Source: CAZCTC01 sp964501335
Lineage (GTDB): Bacteria > Chloroflexota > Anaerolineae > B4-G1 > SLSP01
NCBI GenBank assembly: GCA_964501335.1
Contig: CAZCTC010000056.1
Location: forward strand, 1 to 51,756
Length of the DNA: 51,756 bases
Direction of reading: 5' to 3'
A model generated the notes under the pieces. The model ran no database searches. It was not told the DNA's origin and was given only the letters and a program-made list of their open reading frames with translations. Position numbers and translations under genes: made by a program. Every line of letters begins with the position of its first letter. The first letter of the stretch is position 1. This document shows, piece after piece, positions 16,401 through 23,582 of this stretch.

Positions 16401-19238
16401 AGCAATCCGGATCTGACTAACGTTACCTTTCAAGGCAATCAAGCCGGCGATGGTGGGGGGATGTACAATGTCAGCTTAGATACAAGTATCAGCAATCCGA
16501 GTTTGACCAATGTGATCTTCAGCGGCAATCGAGCCCTCAACACTGGAGGAGGCCTGGGCAATGAAACTTCTTTTCTGAACGGCACCAGCAGCCCCATGCT
16601 GACCAATGTCACTTTCAGTGGCAATTGGGCCGGCCAAAAGGGTGGGGGCCTCTATAACTTGGCCGACAATCCCAGCATCAACCGCGCTTTGTTGGTCAAT
16701 TGTATCCTTTGGGGCAACTCAGCGCCCCAAGGCTCTCAGCTCTACAACGACAACGCCACGCCGATCATTACTTTTAGCGATATCCAGGGGGGCTGGCCGG
16801 GCGTCGCCAACTTTGATGCCGATCCCCGGTTTATTGCCCCTATCAATGCCTCGTTCGCCCCTACCACGACCGGCAACTATCGCCTGCAAGCCGGCTCCCC
16901 GGCCATCGATGCCGGTGATAATTCCGTGGTTACGGTCACCACCGATCTCGACCGCCGGCCCCGCCTCGTCAATGACGTGGTCGACCTGGGTCCCTATGAA
17001 ATGGCCTACAGCACCCATACCATCACCCCCACGGCCGGTCCCCATGGATCGATCGATCCCGGCACTCCCCGGATCATGAACGAGGGTAGCCAGGCTGCCT
17101 TCACGATCGTGCCGGATATCGGCTATCAAATCCTCGATGTAGCCGCTGATGGAATCTCCGTGGGGGCCGTGTCGCAGTATACCTTTACCAACATTCAGAC
17201 CGATCATACTATCACGGCAGTCTTTACCCTGGAGGAATACACTCTCAGCATCGCCATTCAAAACCAGGGCAGCGTGACCCGGCAACCCGATCACCCCACT
17301 TATCACTATGGGGATGTGATCATCCTTACGGCCGTTCCCGTCGCCCCCGGCGTTTTCATTCACTGGAGCGGCGACCTGCGCGGCAGCGCCAACCCCATCA
17401 GCCTGACCCTTCAGGGAAATACCATCGTCACCGCCACCTTCGACGTTTTCTCCCGGATTTATGTCGACCGGGACGCCGCCGGCACCAACGACGGTACCTC
17501 CTGGGCCAATGCCTTCACCCAACTCCAATCCGCCCTGGATTGGACCAACACCCACGGCGCCACGCATTACGAAATCTGGGTCGCCGAGGGGACCTATTAC
17601 CCCGACGAAGGCGGCAGCCATGTCAACAACGCCCTCACGGAAAGCTTCACCCTGGCCTGGAACAATATACAGCTCTACGGCGGCTTTGCCGCCACTGAGA
17701 CTCTGCGGGACCAACGCGATTGGAGGGCGCATCCCACGGTCCTCAGCGGCGATCTCGATCAGGATGGGACCTGGGCCCACAATGTCTACCATGTCCTCTA
17801 TCTTGACGGGGCTACGAACGAACCGTTGACGGCTACCGCCGTCCTGGATGGTTTCACGATCACCGGGGGAAATGCGAGCGATGATGGCGGCGGCCTCTAT
17901 TGTCGAGGGAACGGAACGAGCCATCAATGCAGTCCCACCCTCTCCCATCTCATTTTTACCGGTAATCGGGCCGTCGAAAGGGGTGGCGGAATGTACAACA
18001 ACGGGCGCGACGGGGGTGTCAGCAACCCCGCGCTAAGCGACGTTTCCTTCCACAACAACCAGGGCGGTTGGGGTGGAGGGCTATCTAACGACGGCATTAA
18101 TTCCGGCGACAGCAGTCCTATCGTGGATCGGGTTGTCTTCAGTGAAAATGTAGCCACGGAAAGCGGCGGCGGAATATACAACAACAGCGACAACCATGGA
18201 AAATGCAACCTTCAATTGAACCAGGTTGAGTTCAACGATAATCGCGCCGATGCAGGTGGGGGAATGTTCAGCGACAGCGGTTATGGTAGCAATACCAGTT
18301 CCACTCTGATTGATGTTACCTTCAATCGCAACTACGCCAACGCTGGAGGGGGAATGGCCAATTGGGTCACTGACAATAGCATCAATTATTCCAGATTGAA
18401 CCATGTCACCTTCAATAATAATACAGCTGACCGGAATGGGGGGGGAATATGCAATCTTGGAGATTTCGAAGGCAATAACAGCCCGGTTCTGGAAGATGTT
18501 ATCTTTAATGGGAATCGAGCCGGACAATATGGAGGTGGAATGTACAACGCAAGCGATTATGATGGAATTAACAATCCAACTCTGATCAACGTTATCTTCC
18601 AGGGTAATCAAGCCAGCGAGGGCGGCGGTATGTACAATGCCAATAATTTAGGTGCCAGCATCAAACCAGTTTTGACCAACGTAATCTTCAGCGGCAACCG
18701 GGCTGTCGACAATGGAGGTGGATTGGCCAATAACAACGGCTACTCACGTAACACCATGAGTTTCACGCTGACTCATGTCACTTTCAGTGGCAATAGGGCT
18801 GGACAGAAAGGGGGGGCCATTTATAACCTTGCCAATGATTCGAACATCATTTTCGCCACCCTGGTCAATTGTATCCTCTGGGGCAACTCGGCGCCCTCCA
18901 ATCCTCAAATCTACAACGACTATAATTCAATTACGGTTACCTATAGCGATATCCAGGGCAGTTGGCAGGGTCCCGGCAACATCAATCTCGATCCGTTGTT
19001 CACTGTCCCTATCGATGCTTCGTTCGCCCCTACCACGACCGGCAACTATCGCCTGCAAGCCGGCTCTCCGGCCATCGATGCCGGCGACAATTCCGCCGTC
19101 ACCGTCACGACCGATCTGGACGGCCAGCCCCGCCTCGTCAACGGCACGGTCGATATGGGTGCCTATGAGTCAACCTATCCTGTCAAATCCGGCATTTATC
19201 AGCTCTACCTGCCGGTCGTCATGCAGGGTGGAAATTAA
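10422..19238 (+). CDS. Giant secreted beta-helix protein B (five modules)
   Basis: A 2938-aa protein. I chose ATG 10422 because AAAAGGAG precedes it and it opens a signal peptide (MKALRGSRIFYLIGLGMLVL..., cleavage near VEA-QN at 30); a frame extension to TTG 10377 lacks this. Five beta-helix modules begin near residues 59, 529, 1057, 1590 and 2344, each with a [IL]-[HY]-V-D/A-type start, TSWADAYTTLQxALDWTN, IWVAEGTYYPDEGG and QLYGGFAATET, then Pmp-like repeats (GGGMYNNG, LTNVTFSGN) and a TTTGNYRLQxGSPAIDAG...VDMGAYES end. InlB-B-like repeats separate modules 2-5. The C-terminus is LYLPVVMQGGN. Modules 4 and 5 are very similar at DNA level. Likely extracellular or surface-bound; function not deducible beyond an adhesive or structural role. 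Confidence 0.88.
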   Translation: MKALRGSRIFYLIGLGMLVLWLMGAPVVEAQNGDDPPPGATISPLIPLNFKLPDAPPVAASRIHVDRDAVGANDGTSWADAYTTLQGALDWTNAHGATHYEIWVAEGTYYPDEGGLHVDNAVTETFRIAWNNVQLYGGFAATETQRSQRDWVVHPVILSGDLNQDSTSDQNAAHVFFLDGTSHQRLTSDLLIDGFVITAGNDRSFYCDGGGEGHECSPTLLNLTFSHNNGGGFFCNGGGGGTCQPTLINTLFDGNSAGQGGGMYNNGEGGSCQPRLIDVTFNGNRANSGGAMHNSNGCNPLVIHGTFRENQASIGGAIMNNAAYNGGSGVTLINTVFKGNQAGRNGGAIAAEGTYYSYNGATAINTLFSGNRAGDSGGAFYGEAGTYGGASVTLINTTLSGNSARGGGALDGFYLHNYGSVSYHLINSIVWGNSNPQISGYSDFPQIHHSDIEGGWQGAGNLNVDPRFVAPIAASFAPTTTGDYRLQPGSPAIDAGDTSSAGYDTDPDGNPRVQGAAVDMGAYESQPVLIYVDRNAAGDGDGSSWTDAYTTLQAALDWTNAHSPVTYEIWVAEGTYYPDEGGIHFNDVLTESFQISRNNVELYGGFAATETQRTQRNWAAHPTILNGDLDQDGTLAHNAYHVLYLDGATYEPLTRRTILDGFVITGGNAAGSGGKLAQQKSLCGGKTLSGALHNAGGGLFCAGSAPGGNCSPALAHLVFSGNRAADKGGAIYNEGYLGNSSPTFTDVLFSGNWATSGGAIYNNGAYGASHPAFINVTFSGNQAYYEGGALFNFGACGSSRPILANTLLWGNVAPLGPQLLNNEAAPIITYSDVQGGYPGEHNLDVDPWFIAPLAATSAPTTTGNYRLQVGSPAIDVGNSLSVTLTTDLDNRRRITYRAVDLGAYEVPAPTYLITPTAGPNGVLVPALPQTLDYGDSITFTLIPDPGYQVREVVVDGVSVGAVEQYTFTHVITDHTIAATFTLKEYMLSVTLRGHGRVVREPEQPVYLAGEVVTLTVIPAPHWTFVDWSGDLTGSRNPISLTIQGDVVATANLEPPPLIYVDRDATGTNDGTSWADAYPTLQAALDWTRDHGATPYEIWVAEGTYYPDEGGFHVDNAVTESFTLAWNNVQLYGGFAATETLRSQRDWKAHPTILSGDLDQDGDLYDNAYHVLYVDGLKNQPLTESTVIDGFTITSGLAPLPISTEKSRGGGLHCRDGGIYRPTLANLIFSDNYAYMGGGFYCSQGGGICNPTLTNVIFVNNRAYSYYMEHWSVGGSGAGMYIGGDAMLNNVAFINNIAWGGNTPGRGGGMANVAGSSILINVTFNGNQAGWGPALYAESAGHPIVVNSILWGNGAPGSAPLFYPDYNKPDVTYSDVEGGYPGEGNLNLDPRFIDPAGGNYRLHPNSPVIDAGTNSAVTVTTDLDGRPRIVNGTVDMGAYESAYNTHIITPTAGPHGAIQPGTPRTVKEGGDAVFTLVPDTGYQVLDVAVDGVSVGAMSQYTFTNVQADHTLTAAFTLDEYTLTLAIQHKGRVTRQPDQPTYHYGDVVTLTAVPTAPWTFNNWSGALSGNDNPISLTIQGNTIVTATFEPPSRIYVAYNASGAKDGTSWFNAYSYLQSALDWTNAHGETHYEIWVAQGTYRPDQGGLHINNAVTESFTITWNNVQLYGGFAATETQRDQRDWVAHPTILSGDLDKDGTWAHNAYHVLYLDGATNDPLTATVVLDGFTITWGNASDDGGGLYCQGSGAGHQCSPTLSHLIFTGNRAAERGGGMYDNGRDGGVSSPTLTDVSFHNNQGRWGGGLSNDALNSGDSSPILDRVVFNENRATESGGGIYNHSDNHGSCNLQLNQVDFSDNHAGAGGGMCSNNGYSGDTSSTLTNVTFNHNDAGSGGGMANYVTDNSIDNSRLTHVTFNNNQAGWSGGGMYSVGGFWGDSSPILEDVVFNGNQAEQYGGGMRNESYYSGSAHPILINVVFINNQANQKGGGMHNESYAFASSNPDLTNVTFQGNQAGDGGGMYNVSLDTSISNPSLTNVIFSGNRALNTGGGLGNETSFLNGTSSPMLTNVTFSGNWAGQKGGGLYNLADNPSINRALLVNCILWGNSAPQGSQLYNDNATPIITFSDIQGGWPGVANFDADPRFIAPINASFAPTTTGNYRLQAGSPAIDAGDNSVVTVTTDLDRRPRLVNDVVDLGPYEMAYSTHTITPTAGPHGSIDPGTPRIMNEGSQAAFTIVPDIGYQILDVAADGISVGAVSQYTFTNIQTDHTITAVFTLEEYTLSIAIQNQGSVTRQPDHPTYHYGDVIILTAVPVAPGVFIHWSGDLRGSANPISLTLQGNTIVTATFDVFSRIYVDRDAAGTNDGTSWANAFTQLQSALDWTNTHGATHYEIWVAEGTYYPDEGGSHVNNALTESFTLAWNNIQLYGGFAATETLRDQRDWRAHPTVLSGDLDQDGTWAHNVYHVLYLDGATNEPLTATAVLDGFTITGGNASDDGGGLYCRGNGTSHQCSPTLSHLIFTGNRAVERGGGMYNNGRDGGVSNPALSDVSFHNNQGGWGGGLSNDGINSGDSSPIVDRVVFSENVATESGGGIYNNSDNHGKCNLQLNQVEFNDNRADAGGGMFSDSGYGSNTSSTLIDVTFNRNYANAGGGMANWVTDNSINYSRLNHVTFNNNTADRNGGGICNLGDFEGNNSPVLEDVIFNGNRAGQYGGGMYNASDYDGINNPTLINVIFQGNQASEGGGMYNANNLGASIKPVLTNVIFSGNRAVDNGGGLANNNGYSRNTMSFTLTHVTFSGNRAGQKGGAIYNLANDSNIIFATLVNCILWGNSAPSNPQIYNDYNSITVTYSDIQGSWQGPGNINLDPLFTVPIDASFAPTTTGNYRLQAGSPAIDAGDNSAVTVTTDLDGQPRLVNGTVDMGAYESTYPVKSGIYQLYLPVVMQGGN

Positions 19239-19294
19239 TAACCGTATTCCTCAGGGGACGGCATCCCGAAGGATGAAAATATCATAAAATGAGC

Positions 19295-19353
19295 AAGGGG
19301 GTATGCGCGCATACCCCCTTAACCGTTATTGCCTCTTCATGATGATCGGCAAG
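19295..19353. repeat. 26-bp perfect palindrome and 50-bp repeat, right of giant gene B
   Basis: 19295-19320 is a perfect palindrome (left half aagggggtatgcg). It is followed by aaccgttattgcctcttcat and tgatgatcggca, matching 10231-10281. It could terminate the giant gene's transcript, but no T-run follows. Confidence 0.7.
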
Positions 19354-19462
19354 AACATGGAATATTTGAGTAAATGGAAGGTTGAGGTTACAATCACTGT
19401 TAATCGAGCATGAATGATTGTGGATGATTGTCAAAAAAGAGAAGGGAAGTAAAGGAGCGCGG

Positions 19463-19669
19463 ATGTCTTTGATTGCCGAGTGGATGATTCCCCTGGTGAT
19501 TCGCGCCCGGGCTGCCGGCGTACTCGGTCACATCGGCGATGCCCGTGCCGCCGATCCGCTACGGGCCGTTCTGAATGATCCTGACCGCCACATCCGAATC
19601 CGTGCCGGACATGCGCTCCGGCAGTTAGCTCCTTTGCCCGAGTTTTCCCGTTGCCGAATTAATTTTTAA
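19463..19669 (+). pseudogene. HEAT-repeat protein fragment
   Basis: A 68-aa frame; ATG 19463 has AAAGGAG upstream. It contains one and a half HEAT/PBS-lyase-like repeats (RARAAGVLGHIGDARAADPLRAVL, then HIRIRAGHALRQL). Family members usually carry many repeats, so this is most likely the remnant of a longer gene. It lies in a stretch of decayed genes. Confidence 0.5.
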
Positions 19670-19714
19670 AGACCATTATCCCGGCGCGACCCCGGCAAGC
19701 CTTCGTTATTTCAA

Positions 19715-20227
19715 ATGCGGCAGCCTTGTTACCAAATTGTTTCCTTCGGGGGGATGGCGCCCGAAAAGCTCCGGGAAACCCCCGGCAATATCACCCAGAT
19801 CGGCCACAAAATGACGACCATCATCAACGAATTGCTGCTCCTGGTCAGCATCCGCCGTATGGATGAGGTCCGTCAAGGACCGGTGGATATGGGCACTACC
19901 ATTGCCGAAGCCTGCGCCCGGCTCTCCGGTTCCAACACCGAACTCCAGGCCGAGATTGTCCAACCGGCAAGCTGGCCGGCGGCGGTCGGGTATGCACCCT
20001 GGATCGAGGAAGTATGGGCCAATTACCTCAGCAATGCGTTGAAATACGGCGGCCGCCCGGCCCGGATCGAATTGGGAGTTGACGAGCTCTCCGAAGTCCA
20101 GTTCCGTTTTTGGATTCTGGACAACGGGCGGATCATCGAGAAACTCGGCGGTCAGGTCGGAGCGGAAAACGTTCCCGATCAGGGGGCTCGTTTCTGGTTC
20201 TCACTCTCTAAAGAGATTCGGGAATAA
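19715..20227 (+). pseudogene. Sensor histidine kinase remnant
   Basis: A 170-aa frame with the end of a dimerisation helix (ITQIGHKMTTIINELLLLVSIRR), an N-box-like VWANYLSNALKYGG and a G1-like WILDNGR. After DNGR the sequence jumps to KLGGQVGAEN and QGARFWFSLS, the kinase C-terminus. The F and G2 boxes and the intervening lid are therefore missing, and no sensor domain is present. This looks like a deleted HisKA/HATPase_c kinase, not a working enzyme. Confidence 0.6.
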
Positions 20228-20361
20228 GACAAAGGACTGTCGAACCGGTCCAATCGGCTGGACGATGCAGATCTGGATCGATTCTGTCTGATTAATCTGC
20301 CTGAGGTCTACAAGTGACTTCATCAGCTCAGTGAGCAATCTGAGAAAACCTGGTGAGGTAC

Positions 20362-20388
20362 AGCCCAAAACTAAGTTGGGTTTGGGCT
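20362..20388. other. Hairpin downstream of the kinase remnant
   Basis: Arms agcccaaa (20362-20369) and tttgggct (20381-20388), followed by atttatcg. A weak terminator is possible. Confidence 0.3.
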
Positions 20389-20591
20389 ATTTATCGCTAA
20401 AGAGGGGCTACCAGAAGCATTTTCGGGGAAGATGTCTTAAGAGATAAAACATTAGTTTTATAACATAGACAAGGTAAATCGATGATCTGCCTTCGGCAGA
20501 CAGCCCCCCACTCTAATGACCGCCCCCTCCCTATCACGGTGTGGAATGCGGTCCAGATGGCCCCAACCCTTACGGCACAGGAATGGGCTAT

Positions 20592-20672
20592 TTATTTGGA
20601 TACCTGGAAATTATAAATTTGGCTTTTTGGCCTGGATTTGGGCTGTTTTTGAATTTCCAGGTATCCAAATAA
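20592..20672. repeat. 21-bp perfect inverted repeat with 39-bp loop
   Basis: The left arm ttatttggatacctggaaatt (20592-20612) is exactly complementary to the right arm at 20652-20672. The pairing ends sharply at both sides. The spacer is rich in ggc/ttt tracts. It lies in a 1.4-kb gene-free region (20228-21671) upstream of the partition operon. Candidates are a centromere, a recombinase target, or a hairpin origin. Confidence 0.75.
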
Positions 20673-20729
20673 TTCGGGCACGGGGAATGCCCGGAAGTGC
20701 GTTAGGAAATTTGATCCATTTACGGAGAG

Positions 20730-20880
20730 TCCCCCTACCCAACCCCAGGCCCCCACCCCAAAACTAAAACCAAAAACTACCCAGAACTAAAACCTAACAG
20801 CCGAAAACTAAACGGACGTTGGTTTTCAGGGGCAATGCGCGCCCCATTTAGCCCCAGACTGACCCAGACCTGCCCAAACC
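20730..20880. other. C-rich, strand-asymmetric tract with aactaaaac repeats
   Basis: C-rich runs (gagagtccccctacccaacc) are followed by four aact[aa/ac] cores whose central C falls at 20764, 20777, 20787 and 20808, roughly at multiples of a helical turn, and then by ccagac/cccaaac units. The region carries no credible ORF. It could hold protein-binding repeats for partition. Confidence 0.35.
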
Positions 20881-21082
20881 CGCCAAACTGACGGTTCCCA
20901 CACCTGGACTGTTTAGCCTATACACCCCCTGTGAAAATTATCAAAAAAAACGCCAATCTGTACGGTTGTTCATTCACATAGATTAAAAACGGTAAATATG
21001 AGCTTTATTCTCAACTCAACCGCACAGGTCAAAAAACGCGGAACGGGCAGTCCCTGCGCGTTGAATTTTCACTGTAAGAATT

Positions 21083-21140
21083 AGCGTTGCACAGGATCTA
21101 TCAACGCTGTGAAGACCAAGCGAGCGTTTTCAGACCTATC
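21083..21140. other. Inverted and direct repeats upstream of the partition operon
   Basis: Arms agcgttg (21083-21089) and caacgct (21102-21108) pair, and cagacct occurs twice a little further on. Possible binding sites, position-based only. Confidence 0.25.
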
Positions 21141-21433
21141 TATTCAGACCTCCAAATACCCCCGTCCGATCCAGGCCACCCACCCTATCGGCTTTCCCCT
21201 TCGCCCGGCGATGGTATCCATGGATTATCCCTGTGTATATTGCCGGCGACATATTCAATGTAAACATTAAAACAATGACAACACAACAAAAAAGGCTAAG
21301 TTTGCCGATGATCGCTCTGCGCCCTTTTTGTTGCGCGAATTCGCAGTGCCCTGTGATTCACGCGACGCGCATTTTGCTATTGAAACATCGCTAAATCCAG
21401 ATTACTTCTTTAATATAGTTTATATATAGCCAT

Positions 21434-21462
21434 TTGACAGTCAGTCTGTTTCAGGTTACAAT
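21434..21462 (+). promoter_or_regulatory. Strong sigma70-type promoter facing the partition operon
   Basis: TTGACA (21434-21439), 17-bp spacer, TACAAT (21457-21462). The spacer contains the inverted repeat ACAG-N5-CTGT (21437-21449), a candidate operator placed to block polymerase. It reads toward the small ORF at 21672 and the ParM-type operon. Confidence 0.65.
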
Positions 21463-21671
21463 AAGGGCAGGTAGATGGTTAAGGAGATGTTACCCATCAA
21501 TAATTTGCTCCACAAACAAACGTATGGGCACGGCATGGGAGCAATTACGGTGACTGGCACTAAACTATCATTAAGTTTACAATTTCTGGTAAAATTGGGG
21601 CATGGGTTCCCTTTCTGCCGTCATCTGGCTTTAAAAGCCGTGGGACATTATCTGGTCCAACAAGGGGTAGG

Positions 21672-21812
21672 GTGCTACAAAGTACCACGCAAATTTTTGC
21701 CCAAAGTTTGGGGTTAAAAGATTGGGATGTCATAGTTGGTGGGGGGCGTGTCATGGTCTATGACTATGACGTTATCATCAAAAAAGCGACCTGGATTTGC
21801 GGGTTTGAGTAA
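21672..21812 (+). CDS. Small ORF or gene remnant ahead of the partition operon
   Basis: From GTG 21672 (AAGGGG upstream) a 46-aa product reads MLQSTTQIFAQSLGLKDWDV and continues through IVGGGRVMVYDYDVIIKK. The same frame is open back to 21564 without a standard start codon (TIIKFTISGKIGAWVPF...), and that upstream part also reads like protein. It is therefore either a short gene with a GTG start or the 3' end of a gene that lost its start. No family recognised. Confidence 0.35.
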   Translation: MLQSTTQIFAQSLGLKDWDVIVGGGRVMVYDYDVIIKKATWICGFE

Positions 21813-21862
21813 ACCGTCGCCTTTGATCAGTCTTATTTGCCAATTTACGTAAGGAGCACATT

Positions 21863-22249
21863 ATGGGAACGGAAACCGAAGACAGGCTTAAAAAATGGTA
21901 TGTCGGGGAAATTACCCTGACGCCGGAAGAGGTGGAACAACTGCGCGCACAGTTGCTCCGGGACCATCAAAAAAAGGATCAAACTCCGCACTCTTTTTGG
22001 TGGGAACGCGCGGATGAGGATACGCCCGGCTGGCTTTATCGGGTTACGGCAGAAAAACTTATCGCCGATTTAGGAATGGTATCGCTGTTGGAAGCCGCCG
22101 GTGATCTCAAGGAGCGGGCCTGGCTACGGCTGAGCCGCATGGATCTCCCTGGGGTTTTACGTATCACCTGGGGCAAGAAAAAGCGGGTGTATGTAACCCC
22201 TAAAGCATTGGCGATCTTGACTGAAGAAAAAAGGAGCAAGCAGCAGTGA
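21863..22249 (+). CDS. Conserved-looking small protein, first gene of the partition operon
   Basis: A 128-aa, mostly helical protein (TPEEVEQLRAQLLRDHQKK, then WLYRVTAEKLIADLGMVSLLEAAGDLKERAWLRLSRM) ending in a basic strand/helix (WGKKKRVYVTPKALAIL). ATG 21863 has AAGGAG upstream. Its TGA overlaps the GTG of the actin-like gene (GTGA), so the two are coupled. It could be a DNA-binding adaptor or regulator of the segregation system; that is inference from position. I recognise no family. Confidence 0.6.
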   Translation: MGTETEDRLKKWYVGEITLTPEEVEQLRAQLLRDHQKKDQTPHSFWWERADEDTPGWLYRVTAEKLIADLGMVSLLEAAGDLKERAWLRLSRMDLPGVLRITWGKKKRVYVTPKALAILTEEKRSKQQ

Positions 22250-23277
22250 TCGATATCCAGACATTGGGTATGGATTTGGGCTTTGGGGCAGCCAAAGCCT
22301 TTACCGTGATTGACGGGCCGGTTTCCGTTGCGCTGCCCTTTGTGCTGGCAACCTATGACGGCCGCACATTGGATGCCATGGGGGCAAATTATCGGGTGGC
22401 AAGTCGTCCCGATGTGCTCCGGGTAGATGGGGTCCAATACCTGGTGGGAACCGGCGCGGAGAAGTACAGCGCCACCATCCTTGAGGCCGGCGATATGGAG
22501 CGGCTGACCGGCCCGGAATCCATGTTGATGGTTTATGCAACCTGGGCCAGGCTGTTTGGGGCAGAACGGCATGAAGTAGTGGTGCGCCACATGGTGGCCG
22601 GGTTGCCGGTGGCGGTTTATCAGGGAGACAAAGAGAGCACCCGCGCCATACGGGATAAAGTGCGCAGCCGCTTCGCCGGCGAGCATCGTTTCTCTTTCAA
22701 CGAAAAAGATTATTATGTCCGGGTCGAGAAAGTGGCCGTCGCGCCCCAGGCCTTGGGCGCCGTGACGGATTACTTTGTGGATCTGAATAGCCGCAATGTG
22801 CACAACCGGGAAAATGAAATTACGGCCATCGGCCCGCGCGATCTGGTAGGCGCGATCTCATTGGGCAATCGCACGATTGACATGGTGTTATTGCAAGGGA
22901 CGGAAATTGTTCCGGTCGGCACCGGCGGCGAGCCGCTGGGCGTACGAACGCTGTTGGAGCAGGTACAGAGCCGCATGAACGGCTATTCGCTCGGCGAGCT
23001 GGATTACCGGCTCCGCGCGGATAAACTGAACTGCACCGAAGAAAAAACCTTGTGGCTGCGCCAGGTATCAGACCTGGTAAACCGCCGCTGGGGCAGCATT
23101 ATGGAACGGTTGGGGCGCGTGGTACTGGTCGGAGGCGGCGTACATTTGCTCCCTAACCGGGATGGCAAACCCAACGCGGCTGCGATTGGCCTGCCCGCCG
23201 ACGTGACCTACATCCCGGATGATCCGGTTGGGGCGGTTGCGCGAGGACTGTTCAAACTCGGTCAGAGCAAAAAATGA
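22246..23277 (+). CDS. ParM-type actin-like plasmid segregation ATPase
   Basis: A 343-aa protein starting at GTG 22246 with AAGGAG upstream. It shows the actin-family signature: phosphate-1 loop GMDLGFGAAKA (residues 8-18), phosphate-2 loop ISLGNRTIDMVLL (about 204-216) and adenosine motif VVLVGGGVH (about 292-300). ParM/Alp-type proteins form dynamic filaments that push plasmid copies apart. The next gene overlaps by ATGA and fits the ParR adaptor, which supports the role. The length is normal for ParM (about 320-350 aa). A chromosomal MreB role is unlikely: the sequence is too divergent and the operon context is plasmid-like. Confidence 0.82.
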   Translation: MIDIQTLGMDLGFGAAKAFTVIDGPVSVALPFVLATYDGRTLDAMGANYRVASRPDVLRVDGVQYLVGTGAEKYSATILEAGDMERLTGPESMLMVYATWARLFGAERHEVVVRHMVAGLPVAVYQGDKESTRAIRDKVRSRFAGEHRFSFNEKDYYVRVEKVAVAPQALGAVTDYFVDLNSRNVHNRENEITAIGPRDLVGAISLGNRTIDMVLLQGTEIVPVGTGGEPLGVRTLLEQVQSRMNGYSLGELDYRLRADKLNCTEEKTLWLRQVSDLVNRRWGSIMERLGRVVLVGGGVHLLPNRDGKPNAAAIGLPADVTYIPDDPVGAVARGLFKLGQSKK

Positions 23278-23573
23278 CCGCCCAACCAACGCGGCGACAA
23301 GGCCGGCCCATCGGATCTAAGAGCAAGGTTCGCACGGAACGTTTGCCCACGTTGCGGTTGACGCTTAATCTGAATGATCCGGTACAGGCCAAAATTGCCA
23401 CGATCTTGTTAGAATCTTATCAGCGCGGAGAATATACAAAGACGGCTTTACAGATGCTTGTCGGGGGTGTGGACGCGATTGTAGAAAAATTCCAGCCGTC
23501 GGAAGACCCCCAGGAACCGTCCTTGGCGGATGCGTTTTCGGGCCTGGTTGATTGGGGAGATGACGATGAATAA
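23274..23573 (+). CDS. ParR-like adaptor of the segregation system
   Basis: A 99-aa protein with a basic N-terminus (TRRQGRPIGSKSKVRTER) followed by a strand and helices (LRLTLNLNDPVQAKIATILLESYQRGEYTKTALQML), resembling a ribbon-helix-helix fold, and an acidic C-terminus ending GDDDE. ParR proteins bind centromere repeats with an RHH domain and contact ParM filaments through the C-terminal end. Start ATG 23274 overlaps the stop of the actin-like gene. The assignment rests on size, fold pattern and operon position. Confidence 0.68.
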   Translation: MTAQPTRRQGRPIGSKSKVRTERLPTLRLTLNLNDPVQAKIATILLESYQRGEYTKTALQMLVGGVDAIVEKFQPSEDPQEPSLADAFSGLVDWGDDDE

Positions 23574-23582
23574 GGATGACCG

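Noticed and set aside
10600..19160. Regularly spaced repeats resembling a CRISPR array
   Set aside because: The repeats are in-frame codons for Pmp-like peptide motifs, vary in length and sequence, and have no constant spacer size.
20516..20767. 83-aa frame over the inverted repeat region
   Set aside because: Composition follows the C-rich DNA; the frame crosses both arms of the inverted repeat, and no ribosome binding site precedes it.
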